Both the position numbers and the translations under genes were made by a program. This document shows positions 9,410 to 17,799 of a stretch of 64,000 nucleotides of DNA, one piece after another (within the stretch, counting starts at the first letter, position 1; every line of letters begins with the position of its first letter). The notes beneath the pieces were generated by a model. That model had not been told where the DNA came from and did no database searches. It saw nothing but the letters and a program-made list of their open reading frames with translations. Source of the stretch: JAPKYZ01 sp033763835 (GTDB lineage: Bacteria > Acidobacteriota > Terriglobia > Bryobacterales > Bryobacteraceae); NCBI GenBank assembly GCA_033763835.1, contig JANRJS010000037.1, positions 1 through 64,000 on the forward strand, read 5' to 3'.

Positions 9410-10440
9410 AGGACCGCGCGCAAGGGAAGTCGATCGCTTCCGCGTCGGCCCTCGACGGCGAGCGCCAGTTCGAGGCGTCGCTTCGCCCTCAGCGGCTTGC
9501 CGAATTCACGGGACAGTCGAAGCTCAAGGAGAATCTGTCGATCGCCATCGAGGCGGCAAAACGGCGCGGCGAGGCCATGGACCACGTGCTGCTTTACGGT
9601 CCGCCGGGATTGGGCAAAACGACGCTAGCGCAATTGGTGTCGCAGGAGCTTGACGTCGCATTCGACCAAACGTCGGGGCCGATTCTGCAAAAGAAGCTCG
9701 ACCTGACCGGAATTTTGTCGAACGTCCGCGCTCGCCAGATTTTTTTCATCGACGAGATTCACCGCCTGCTGCCCGACGTCGAGGAGATGCTCTATTCGGC
9801 GCTCGAAGATTTTCGCGTGGACATTCTGGTCGGTACCGGCCCGGGCGCGCGGACGCATTCGCTGACGGTACCCAAGTTCACGGCGGTTGGCGCAACAACC
9901 CGGCAAGGGTTAGTCAGCGCGCCGCTGCGCGGACGATTCGGATTAGTGCTGCGGCTGGACCACTACAACGAAGACGACTTAGCCGCCATCGTGCGCCGGT
10001 CGGCGGCGATTCTCTCGGTCGAGATCGAACGTGGCGCGGACCGCGAAATCGCCCGCCGTAGCCGGGGTACGCCGCGCATCGCCAATCGACTGCTGCGGCG
10101 CGTGCGCGATTACGCCCAAGTGCGCGCTGAGGGGACGGTGACGCGGGAAGTGGCGGTGACCGCGCTCGACCTGCTCGATGTGGACCGCTACGGTCTCGAC
10201 GAGATCGATCAGAAGATCATGCTGACGATCTGCGACAAATACTCGGGCGGCCCCGTGGGCGTGAACACGATCGCCGCGTCGATCGACGAAGAACCGGCGA
10301 CGATCGAGGAAATGTACGAGCCGTACTTGATCCAACTCGGATTTCTCGACCGCACTCCGCGAGGCCGTATGGCGACCGACCGGGCGTTCGAATATTTTGG
10401 AGTGCCCCGCCGCAGTTCGCCGCAACGGGGCTTGTTCTAG
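9406..10440 (+). CDS. ruvB: Holliday junction DNA helicase RuvB
   Basis: AAA+ motor of Holliday junction branch migration, 344 residues. Walker A GPPGLGKTT is at 65-73 and Walker B with sensor residues (FFIDEIHRL) at about 113-121. The arginine-finger region (GATTRQGLVSAPLRGRFG) is present, as is the C-terminal winged helix (LTICDKYSGGPVGVNTIA). Translationally coupled to ruvA by a 4-base overlap. It ends five bases from the convergent second TonB receptor. Confidence 0.98.
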   Translation: MKDRAQGKSIASASALDGERQFEASLRPQRLAEFTGQSKLKENLSIAIEAAKRRGEAMDHVLLYGPPGLGKTTLAQLVSQELDVAFDQTSGPILQKKLDLTGILSNVRARQIFFIDEIHRLLPDVEEMLYSALEDFRVDILVGTGPGARTHSLTVPKFTAVGATTRQGLVSAPLRGRFGLVLRLDHYNEDDLAAIVRRSAAILSVEIERGADREIARRSRGTPRIANRLLRRVRDYAQVRAEGTVTREVAVTALDLLDVDRYGLDEIDQKIMLTICDKYSGGPVGVNTIAASIDEEPATIEEMYEPYLIQLGFLDRTPRGRMATDRAFEYFGVPRRSSPQRGLF

Positions 10441-10445
10441 CGAGG

Positions 10446-13367
10446 CTAGAAATTCAGCCGCAGAGCGAATTGCAACTGCCGCGATGTGCCCGCACCGGTC
10501 GCCCCGTCGTTCGCCGTCGTCTGGATGCTACCGAAGTTGGCGTTCGAGATATTGCTCGCCGGATTCCCGAACTGAGCGCGATTGAACAGATTGAACGCCT
10601 CGGTGCGGAACTCGAGATTCACTCGCTCGGTGATGCGCGTGCGCTTCGTGACCGCCGTATCGAGTTGCCAGAGTCCGGGACCGCGAGCCACGTTCCGGCC
10701 GAGGTTGCCCCAGGTGTTGGCGGCGGGGATAGCGAACGCCCCGCGGTTTAGGTACGAATCGGGGATCTGAGTGCCCGGGTAAAGCGCCTGTCCGGCGATG
10801 TAGTCGGGGCGCTGCGGGGGCGCGTTGTTGCCGTCGGGCAGCACGCCCACCGCGCGGACGACCGTGATGTTCACCGCGCGTCCCGTGCGGGCGAAGAAGA
10901 ATCCGGATAGGCTCCAGCCACCCCACAGCTTGTTGCGGCCCCAGGGCAGGTCGTAAATCGAGTTGGCCGTGAACGTTTGCCGGATGTCGAAATCGGCGGG
11001 ACCGCGGTCGCAGCGGCGGCAGGAGACGATCATCAACTCCTGGCCTTCGCCCGAACCGGCGTTGTCGTCGATCGCCTTCCCGAAAAGATACTGCGACTGG
11101 AACAGCCAGTTCTTCGTGAAGTTGCGGTTGAGCGAGGCTTGCAACCCGTGGAAGTTCGACCGGTTGTAGTTCACCTTACGGTCCACCGAACTAAACGTCG
11201 GGAAGGGTTGCCGACGGGTAACGGGATCGAGGACGTTCACCCGGTCGCGCCCGAACAGGTGTGTGCCCTTGTTACCCACGTAGGCTACTTGAGCGACAAA
11301 CGCCCCCGGCAGCTGTTGCTGAATCGAGAAAGTCCACGTGCTCGTGTAGGCGTCGCGGCGGTCTCGTTGCACGGCGCGCGGCGTGATTCCCGTGGAGCGG
11401 GCCTGCCCCAGAAACGGCTCGATCGGATACGACAGGGCGGGCTGCTGCGCGACGGTCAGCGACGCGCCTTCCGCGAAGCTGTCGAGCGGTGCGTTGACAT
11501 CGTCGTTTTGGCCGGGCGTGTAATAGAGGCCGCCACCCATGCGGAACACGGTGCGGTTCTTCAAAAAGTCCGGCGCCCAGGCGATGGAAGCGCGCGGGGC
11601 GAAGTTATTGTCGTCGCGGAAGTACCAGGGCTCGCCCTGCGGGCAGTAGCCGCCGCAACGTTCGAGATCGAGCACGTTGGCGCGGCCATATTGTTCCTTC
11701 GCCAGACCGTAGTTCTCGTAGCGCAACCCGAGGTTGATCGTGAGATTCGGCTTGACCTTGAACTCGTCCTGCGCAAAGTAGAACCAGTAAGTGCGCCGTG
11801 CGCCCAGCATCGGATACCTGCTGCCGATCGAGAAAGAATCCAGGCGATTGGCAAGCAGATTCGCGACGCTACCGAATACGATCGTCGTGTTCTGCGAGTC
11901 GGCGATGTTGCCATGGATGCGCCGCGCCTCGAACCCGGTCTTCACCGTATGCCGGCCCAAGACACGCGTGTAGTTATCGAGAATCGAGTAAGAGGTGGGC
12001 TTCTCGATTTCCGCGCGGAACGACTGCGTATTGGTGAAGCCGGGAATACGCACGCTCTCGGGCACGATTCCGACCGAGGTGCGCTCTAAAGCGGAACGAT
12101 TGACGGCGATGCGAGCCTCGTTAACAATCGTCGGGCCGAAGACCGACTGCAGTTGCACGGTGCCTTGCGTGGGGTAAATGTTCGAGTCGCGCGTTTCGAG
12201 CAGCGACGTGCGAGGTTCACTGATAAACCCGCGGGTCGTGTTGAACCGCCCGAACAGGCTGTGCGAATCGGTAATGCGATAGTCGACGCGGACCATGCCC
12301 GAATCTTCGTCGCGGATGTCTTTCGGCAAGCCGAAGAACCGGTCCACATCGGCGTTGACCGAGACCGTGCCGCGCGGATACGCGTTGATTAACGTTCGCA
12401 GCGAAGGCTGCGCGGCGGAAACCCGGGCGCGGAACGACTCGCTCGGCACCAAGCCGTTCACCGAAGCGGTAGTTAAACGCTGGCGGAGACCTTCGTAGTT
12501 GGCGAAAAAGAACAACCGGTTCTTTACGATCGGACCGCCCACGTTCGCGCCGTACTGATTCAGCCGGAAAGGCGGTACCGTGGACGGATCGAAAGGACGC
12601 CTGGCATCGAAGTAGCTGTTTCGCAGGAACCAAAAGGTCGAGCCGTGAAACTCGTTCGTCCCCGTTTTCGAAACGAGATTGACTAGTCCCCCGCCTCCCC
12701 CGCCGCCTTCCGCCGTATAGGCTGCGGAACTGACCCGGAACTCGGCGATCGAATCCAGGGAGATTACTAGCCGCAGGTTTCCTTCCTGCCGGGGATCCTT
12801 GACGCCCGTGGCGTCCACGCCATCGAAATTCCAATTATTCTCGTCGCGCGGCCGTCCGAAGAACCGGATCGAATTTTGATTGCCCTCGCCGGTGTTCGTC
12901 GCGCCGGGCGCAAGCAGCATGAGCGCCGTCCAGTTCCGTCCGTTGATCGGTATCTGCTTGAGTTGCGCTTCACCCACGGCCGTGCCGATTTCCGAAGTGC
13001 TTTGGTCCACCGGAGTCGCTCCGGCAACCACCTCCACTTGCGTCGAAACGGTTCCGACTTCGAGCGCGATATCGAGCGTGCGCCGCTCGCCAACCGATAA
13101 ACGGACCGCCTCCACCTTGGCGGTTTTGAACCCTTCGATCGTTACGGTTACGGCGTATTCGCCGTTAGGGACTTGGGCGATCAGGTAGGTACCGGTATCG
13201 TCGGTCCGCGCTTCGCGCTTCGCGCCGGTGCTGGAGTTGAGCAACTCCACCTTAGCTCCGGAAACAGCGAGACCGCCAGGATCGCGGACCGTGCCATTCA
13301 GGGTGGCACGTTCCATTTGAGCGTATATAGACACACCAAAGGCGAGAGAGAGAATTGCTAATTTCAT
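10446..13367 (-). CDS. TonB-dependent receptor, Oar-like, divergent from phytase
   Basis: Large outer-membrane receptor of 973 residues, same architecture as the one at 4652 but clearly divergent in sequence: signal peptide, carboxypeptidase-regulatory domain (about 20-100, LNGTVRDPGGLAVSGAKVEL), plug (about 105-230, QIPINGRNWTALMLLAPGA) with a glycine run (EGGGGGGGLVNLVSKTG), and a barrel ending LQFALRLNF. It shares a 55-base divergent intergenic region with the beta-propeller phytase gene, which suggests import of phytate or its products. No convincing ribosome-binding site is seen before ATG 13367. Confidence 0.92.
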   Translation of the reverse strand: MKLAILSLAFGVSIYAQMERATLNGTVRDPGGLAVSGAKVELLNSSTGAKREARTDDTGTYLIAQVPNGEYAVTVTIEGFKTAKVEAVRLSVGERRTLDIALEVGTVSTQVEVVAGATPVDQSTSEIGTAVGEAQLKQIPINGRNWTALMLLAPGATNTGEGNQNSIRFFGRPRDENNWNFDGVDATGVKDPRQEGNLRLVISLDSIAEFRVSSAAYTAEGGGGGGGLVNLVSKTGTNEFHGSTFWFLRNSYFDARRPFDPSTVPPFRLNQYGANVGGPIVKNRLFFFANYEGLRQRLTTASVNGLVPSESFRARVSAAQPSLRTLINAYPRGTVSVNADVDRFFGLPKDIRDEDSGMVRVDYRITDSHSLFGRFNTTRGFISEPRTSLLETRDSNIYPTQGTVQLQSVFGPTIVNEARIAVNRSALERTSVGIVPESVRIPGFTNTQSFRAEIEKPTSYSILDNYTRVLGRHTVKTGFEARRIHGNIADSQNTTIVFGSVANLLANRLDSFSIGSRYPMLGARRTYWFYFAQDEFKVKPNLTINLGLRYENYGLAKEQYGRANVLDLERCGGYCPQGEPWYFRDDNNFAPRASIAWAPDFLKNRTVFRMGGGLYYTPGQNDDVNAPLDSFAEGASLTVAQQPALSYPIEPFLGQARSTGITPRAVQRDRRDAYTSTWTFSIQQQLPGAFVAQVAYVGNKGTHLFGRDRVNVLDPVTRRQPFPTFSSVDRKVNYNRSNFHGLQASLNRNFTKNWLFQSQYLFGKAIDDNAGSGEGQELMIVSCRRCDRGPADFDIRQTFTANSIYDLPWGRNKLWGGWSLSGFFFARTGRAVNITVVRAVGVLPDGNNAPPQRPDYIAGQALYPGTQIPDSYLNRGAFAIPAANTWGNLGRNVARGPGLWQLDTAVTKRTRITERVNLEFRTEAFNLFNRAQFGNPASNISNANFGSIQTTANDGATGAGTSRQLQFALRLNF

Positions 13368-13422
13368 AAGATTGTACGGGATACTAGAAAGGCTAGCAGC
13401 CCTTAGTTACCAATGAGTTACA

Positions 13423-14397
13423 ATGAGATTACTGTTCGTGTCATTCTTGATGGCGCAATCGATCGTTGAAGTTACGCCTATCCGCGGTACCGATCCGGTT
13501 TCGAACGACCCAGACGATCCCGCTATATGGGTGAATCGCGCCAACCCTTCGGCGAGCTTGATTCTGGGAACGAACAAGGTGGCCGCACCGGGCGGTGCGC
13601 TGGTCGTTTTCGGTCTCGACGGGAAAATTCGCCAAACCGTGACGGGAATCGATCGCCCGAACAACGTAGATATCGAGTACGGTCTGGGCGGTCTCGACAT
13701 CGCGGTCGTCACCGAGCGCCGCCTGAATCGCTTGCGCGTCTTCTCGATAGCCGAGAAGGGCGTGCGCGATCTCGGGTTTCTCGATTGCTGCCCGGAGCCG
13801 ATGGGCATTGGCCTCTATAAACGCCCTCGAGATGGAGCGGTATTTGCCATCGTCGCCCCTAAGGGCCGTCCGAACTCGCCGCGTGCCGATTACCTATACC
13901 AATACCGGTTGACGATCGAGAACGGCGCGCCGAAAGGGGCGCTGGTGAGGCGATTCGGGCAATTCAGCGGAACCAAGGAAATCGAGGCGGTCGTCGTGGA
14001 CGACGCCTTGGGGTTTGTCTATTGCTCGGACGAAGGCGCGGGGATTCGCAAGTACCATGCCGACCCCGACCATCCCGAAGCGTCCAAAGAGGTAGCCATG
14101 TTCGGGCTCACTGGCTTTCGCGGTGACCGCGAAGGTCTGGCGATCTATGCAAAGGCCGACGGTTCCGGTTACCTGATCGCAACCGACCAACTTCCCGGCA
14201 ATAGCGAGTACCACGTGTACGACCGGCGCGACAATGGCGAGCTTTTCGTCTTTCGCGGCGGCGCGGATACTACCGACGGCATCGACATTACCTCCGCGAA
14301 TCTCGGCCCCGAGTTTCCGACCGGTCTGTTCGTCGCCATGAATTCCGGCGGGAAGAACTTTCTGCTGTACGACGCCCGCACGCTCATGCGACGCTGA
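13423..14397 (+). CDS. Beta-propeller phytase (3-phytase, BPP family)
   Basis: Calcium-dependent phosphatase that removes phosphate from myo-inositol hexakisphosphate; 324 residues, near the family's usual size. Diagnostic sequences are NDPDDPAIWVN near residue 30, DRPNNVDIEYG, KEIEAVVVDD, YCSDEGAGIRKY and GDREGLAIYA, which contribute calcium and phosphate ligands in the six-bladed propeller. A short hydrophobic N-terminus (MRLLFVSFLMAQ) fits secretion. It is divergent from a TonB receptor and followed three bases later by an MFS transporter, giving a plausible scavenging locus for organic phosphate. Confidence 0.88.
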   Translation: MRLLFVSFLMAQSIVEVTPIRGTDPVSNDPDDPAIWVNRANPSASLILGTNKVAAPGGALVVFGLDGKIRQTVTGIDRPNNVDIEYGLGGLDIAVVTERRLNRLRVFSIAEKGVRDLGFLDCCPEPMGIGLYKRPRDGAVFAIVAPKGRPNSPRADYLYQYRLTIENGAPKGALVRRFGQFSGTKEIEAVVVDDALGFVYCSDEGAGIRKYHADPDHPEASKEVAMFGLTGFRGDREGLAIYAKADGSGYLIATDQLPGNSEYHVYDRRDNGELFVFRGGADTTDGIDITSANLGPEFPTGLFVAMNSGGKNFLLYDARTLMRR

Positions 14398-14400
14398 AGG

Positions 14401-15606
14401 TTGTCTCCGCTGGCCGTCGTCTTTGCCATTGTCTTTCTCGACCTGCTGGGCGTGGGCATTCTTACGCCCGTCTTCCCTTTCTTGGTGCGGCAGTTCCGCA
14501 CGGACGCGATGACCGTCGGCTTGATGGCGCTGGCGTTCAGCGCGGCGCAGTTCCTGGGTTCTCCGGTACTTGGCGCTCTCGGCGACCGTCACGGACGCCG
14601 CCCGGTGCTCATCGTCAGCTTGTTCGGAACCGCCATCGGTTACTTTCTCTTCGGTTGGGCGGCCGCGTTGTGGATCATGTTCGTCTCCCGCGTCATCGAC
14701 GGCATTACCGGCGGTAACATTTCGACGGCGCAGGCCTACATCGCCGACATCACCAAGCCCGAGGATCGCGCGAAGAATTTCGGTTTGATTGGCGCGGCTT
14801 TCGGGTTAGGCTTCATTATCGGACCGGCGTTGGGAGGCCTGCTCGCGAAGTTCGGCTTAGCGGCGCCGGCGTTCGCCGCCGGAGCCCTTTCGCTAGTCAC
14901 GATGGCGGCTACGTGGCTGTTCCTGCCGGAATCCTTGCCGCCGGAACGCCGCACAAAAGGGCCATTTCATTGGCGCGAAATCGATCCGCTCCGGCAAATC
15001 GTCCGGGCGCTTGCCCGCCCCGAACTGGTCTGGACGCTGCTTGCCATTTTCGCCGCCAACTTCGCAATGGCCGGATTGCAAAGCAACTTCGCGGTGTTCG
15101 CTTTCGACCGGTTCGCGGTGGGACCGGGACAGATCGGCCTAATTTTCGCCTCGATCGGGGCCACCGGAGCGGTCACGCAAGGCCTGCTCATCCGGCGGCT
15201 CGCAACCCGAATCGCCCCCGTCTCATTAGCCGTTGCCGGGCTCGCGATCGCCGCTCTCGGATTTCTTGGGATTTCCCTCGCGCGCGGTACTTGGTGGCTT
15301 TACCCGTCCTGCATGGCCATCGCGCTCGGTATGGGCTTAAGCGGCCCCTCGCTCTCCGGGCTTCTTTCGTCGAACGTCGCCGCCGCCGAACAAGGATCGG
15401 TGTTGGGAGTTTCGATGTCCCTCGCCAGTCTCGCGCGCGTAATTGGCCCGGTGGCGGCGGGGGGGCTCTACGATCAGGTTCGTCCCGAATCGCCGTACGT
15501 CGCCGGAGCGCTGTCGATGTTGGCCGGCATGTGGCTGATCTCCGCTAAGCGGATAGCGCCCGCAACATCCACGCCATCTTCTCGTGTTGTTCCATCAGAC
15601 CCGTAA
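14401..15606 (+). CDS. MFS transporter, TetA/drug:H+ antiporter-like
   Basis: Major facilitator with about 12 membrane segments, 401 residues. Motif A between TM2 and TM3 reads GDRHGRRPVL, and TM1 contains DLLGVGILTPVFPFL, as in the TetA(A/B/C) exporter group. The start is TTG 14401, three bases after the phytase stop, suggesting translational coupling. The last about 20 codons (from about 15545) overlap the converging dps gene by 62 bases; the fold probably ends near MWLISAKR, so the tail may be a read-on extension. The substrate is unknown; physiological coupling to phytase is speculative. Confidence 0.85.
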   Translation: MSPLAVVFAIVFLDLLGVGILTPVFPFLVRQFRTDAMTVGLMALAFSAAQFLGSPVLGALGDRHGRRPVLIVSLFGTAIGYFLFGWAAALWIMFVSRVIDGITGGNISTAQAYIADITKPEDRAKNFGLIGAAFGLGFIIGPALGGLLAKFGLAAPAFAAGALSLVTMAATWLFLPESLPPERRTKGPFHWREIDPLRQIVRALARPELVWTLLAIFAANFAMAGLQSNFAVFAFDRFAVGPGQIGLIFASIGATGAVTQGLLIRRLATRIAPVSLAVAGLAIAALGFLGISLARGTWWLYPSCMAIALGMGLSGPSLSGLLSSNVAAAEQGSVLGVSMSLASLARVIGPVAAGGLYDQVRPESPYVAGALSMLAGMWLISAKRIAPATSTPSSRVVPSDP

Positions 15607-16015
15607 GGAAGTCCTGGTTGCCGGTGTCGCCATGTTCTTCCTTGATCGTCTCGAGATCGGCCCGCAGTTGCCGCACGATCGCTTCGTGATCGGAAAGAAG
15701 CGCTTCAATCATCTTGGCGGCCGAAAGATCGGTGGACGCTTCCTTGAGACGCGTGTTTTCGAGAAAGCCCTTGAGCGTCGATAGGGGTGTCTGGTCTAAC
15801 GCCCGCACGCGCTCCGCGATATCGTCGATCGCCTCGTCGAGTTCCTCGTACTGCGATTCGAAAAACTTGTGCAACTCCGAAAAATGCGGCCCGGTCACGT
15901 TCCAATGGAAGTTGCGGGTCTTGGTATACAGCACGTATTCGTCGGCCAAAATCCCATTGAGGATCTTCGCCGCGCCCGTGCGCTGCGCGACGGTCAAACC
16001 GATGTGAACGCTCAT
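15545..16015 (-). CDS. dps: Dps/ferritin-like DNA-protection protein
   Basis: Dodecameric ferroxidase that sequesters iron and protects DNA, 156 residues from ATG 16015. Family signatures are ADEYVLYTKTRNFHWNVTG near the N-terminus (ferroxidase His and Asp) and DEAIDDIAERVRAL. I chose ATG 16015 because MSVHIGLTVAQR matches the usual Dps N-terminus; an AAGGAG lies only one base upstream, closer than normal, and a TTG at 16051 would add 12 residues. The 3' end overlaps the convergent MFS gene by 62 bases. Confidence 0.92.
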   Translation of the reverse strand: MSVHIGLTVAQRTGAAKILNGILADEYVLYTKTRNFHWNVTGPHFSELHKFFESQYEELDEAIDDIAERVRALDQTPLSTLKGFLENTRLKEASTDLSAAKMIEALLSDHEAIVRQLRADLETIKEEHGDTGNQDFLTGLMEQHEKMAWMLRALSA

Positions 16016-16057
16016 ACTCCTTAGATGGTAAGCCTCGCTTGATAGACTCAAACGCGT

Positions 16058-17245
16058 ATGGCGAGCGCTCTCTTTCCGATCTACAGCCCTAGCGACATGC
16101 CGCTCGATGGGGCGCAGACTTGGCTCGGAACGACGCCGCGGATTTCGTCGCTGCTGATCAAGCCCGCCTCCGCCGTTTGCAATCTCGACTGCGCGTATTG
16201 TTTCTACCTCGACCGCGACGCCGACCCGTACAAAGAGTTGCCTGCGCGCCGGATGACGGACGAGACGCTAGAACGGCTGGTGGACACTTACATGTTCTAC
16301 AGCTATCCGCATTCGACGTTCGCATTCCAAGGTGGCGAACCGACGCTCGCGGGGCTGAAGTTTTTCGAAAAGCTGGTCGAGTTGCAGCAGAGATACGGAC
16401 GCAATGGACATCAAGTATCGAACGCTCTGCAAACCAACGCGGTACTGATCGACAAGGAGTGGTGTCAGTTATTCCGCAGCTACAACTGGCTGCTTGGCGT
16501 TTCGCTCGACGGGCCGGAAGAGATCAACGATCTCTACCGCTTCAACAAGGCCGGGCACGGTACCTGGAAACGGGTCATGCAGTCGGTGGAAATGCTGCAG
16601 AAAGAGAAAGTCGAGTTCAATATCCTTTGCGTGCTGAACTCGGCGAACGTCGAAAAGCCGCGCGAGTTGTACAGCTTCTATAAGTCGCTGGGCGTCGACA
16701 ACATCCAATTTATACCGTTGGCCGAGTTCAACCCCGACGGCTCGCGCATGCCGTTCACGATCACGCCGGAGCAGTACGGTAAGTTTCTCGTCGAAATGTT
16801 CGACCTTTGGTGGCCGGATCGCCGCAAGATGCGCATCCGGTTTTTCGACAACATCGCCGAAGCGCTTGCCGGGCAAAAGCCCGGATCGTGCACGATGCAC
16901 GAGACCTGCGATAGCTACTGTGTGGTCGAGTACAACGGCGATGTTTATCCCTGCGACTTCTTTGTCGAAGGCGGCTGGAAGCTCGGCAACATTACGCTCG
17001 ATAGCTGGCCCGAGATCGCACGGCGGACCAAGCGGTATTCGTTCGCTCAGAAGAAAACGCTGGCCCATCCGGAGTGCCAGGTCTGCGAGTATTCCTCGAT
17101 CTGCCACGGCGGCTGCCCGAAATTCCGCCACGGGCCTCAGCGCCGGTTTGAGGACTTGGATTACTTCTGCCAGTCCTACAAAATGATTTACTCGCGCTCG
17201 GTGGGTCCGCTGAAGGACGAGTTGAAGAAAATTCTGCCCCGTTAG
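16058..17245 (+). CDS. Radical SAM/SPASM anaerobic sulfatase-maturating enzyme (anSME)
   Basis: Radical SAM enzyme expected to oxidise a Cys or Ser of a sulfatase to formylglycine; 395 residues. The [4Fe-4S] motif CNLDCAYC gives Cys41, Cys45 and Cys48. A SPASM-type C-terminal domain carries the two auxiliary cluster sets (CTMHETCDSYCVVEYNGDVYPC and CQVCEYSSICHGGC regions). FQGGEPTL is the conserved SAM-contact stretch. No sulfatase is encoded nearby, so the client lies elsewhere or differs. The gene ends four bases into the convergent DUF4926 gene. Assignment to the anSME group rather than another SPASM maturase rests on overall similarity. Confidence 0.88.
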   Translation: MASALFPIYSPSDMPLDGAQTWLGTTPRISSLLIKPASAVCNLDCAYCFYLDRDADPYKELPARRMTDETLERLVDTYMFYSYPHSTFAFQGGEPTLAGLKFFEKLVELQQRYGRNGHQVSNALQTNAVLIDKEWCQLFRSYNWLLGVSLDGPEEINDLYRFNKAGHGTWKRVMQSVEMLQKEKVEFNILCVLNSANVEKPRELYSFYKSLGVDNIQFIPLAEFNPDGSRMPFTITPEQYGKFLVEMFDLWWPDRRKMRIRFFDNIAEALAGQKPGSCTMHETCDSYCVVEYNGDVYPCDFFVEGGWKLGNITLDSWPEIARRTKRYSFAQKKTLAHPECQVCEYSSICHGGCPKFRHGPQRRFEDLDYFCQSYKMIYSRSVGPLKDELKKILPR

Positions 17246-17454
17246 GCGGCTTGCGCGGGCCTCTCGATGATTCGCAGCAATCGGTCCACGGGAATCGCTA
17301 ACATCGCGTAAGTCTGTCCATTCCGGTCCACGAACTCGACTTCGACGGCGTCCGGTTCGTAAACCTCTACGACCGCGCCGATCTCGCCACGGCGTAGCCC
17401 TTCTTCGGGCATGTCGTCCAGCAATGCAACACAATCCAGCAGCTTGATTTCCAT
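17242..17454 (-). CDS. DUF4926 family protein
   Basis: A 70-residue protein matching the DUF4926 pattern: MEIKLLDCVALLDDMPEEGL, then RGEIGAVVEVYEP, VEVEFVDRNGQTYAML and VDRLLRI. The family is a small beta-rich domain of unknown function, often encoded beside DUF6883. ATG 17454 shares its A with the TAA stop of the preceding DUF6883 frame (TAATG), so the two were built as a coupled pair. An antitoxin- or partner-like role is inference only. The 3' end overlaps anSME by four bases on the other strand. Confidence 0.8.
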   Translation of the reverse strand: MEIKLLDCVALLDDMPEEGLRRGEIGAVVEVYEPDAVEVEFVDRNGQTYAMLAIPVDRLLRIIERPAQAA

Positions 17455-17799
17455 TACGTCCGCTTGTCTAGAACATAGCAGGAAATAAGGCGGGGAACGG
17501 TCTGTCCGGGGCCAATGATCCATGCCGTTCGAACCATGGCGCGACGTGCACCTCGTTCGAACAACGCATCGATCGAGTATCTTTGTCCATGTCGGTCGAG
17601 TCGGCCGAGTCGTGCCTCACCGGTCACAGCAACGCTTCGGATCCACGTCTTCAATTCTTCGACATTCCGGACTCCCATCCCCAAAGCCGCGACGAAGACG
17701 CGTGCTTTTTCGCCGCCAACCGAAATGCTCGACATTCAGGCAATAGTCCCGCAGCCTCGCTTCGGGCACGATCGCCCGGTCGCCGTTAGGCAGCTTCAA
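17454..17799 (-). pseudogene. DUF6883 family protein, disrupted by a +1 frameshift
   Basis: Two frames must be joined to rebuild a ~114-residue DUF6883 protein. The first, from TTG 17799, reads MKLPNGDRAIVPEARLRDYC and on to about LNVEHFGWRR. The second resumes KARVFAAAL-like sequence (KARVFVAALGMGVRN) and ends RTAWIIGPGQTVPRLISCYVL. The simplest repair removes one A from the five-A run (five T on the plus strand at 17706-17710), giving RRKARVF as in the family. The TTG start overlaps the corC-like stop and the stop overlaps the DUF4926 start. This may be a real lesion, a homopolymer sequencing error or slippage. Confidence 0.75.

Noticed and set aside
12665..12720. Cytosine/glycine-rich run as a regulatory element
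   Set aside because: It encodes the poly-glycine loop in the TonB receptor plug, a feature also seen in the other receptor.
17700..17730. Programmed ribosomal frameshifting in DUF6883
   Set aside because: The shift needed is +1, while the A-run sequence suits -1 slippage; five A is also short for transcriptional slippage, so a lesion or sequencing error is simpler.
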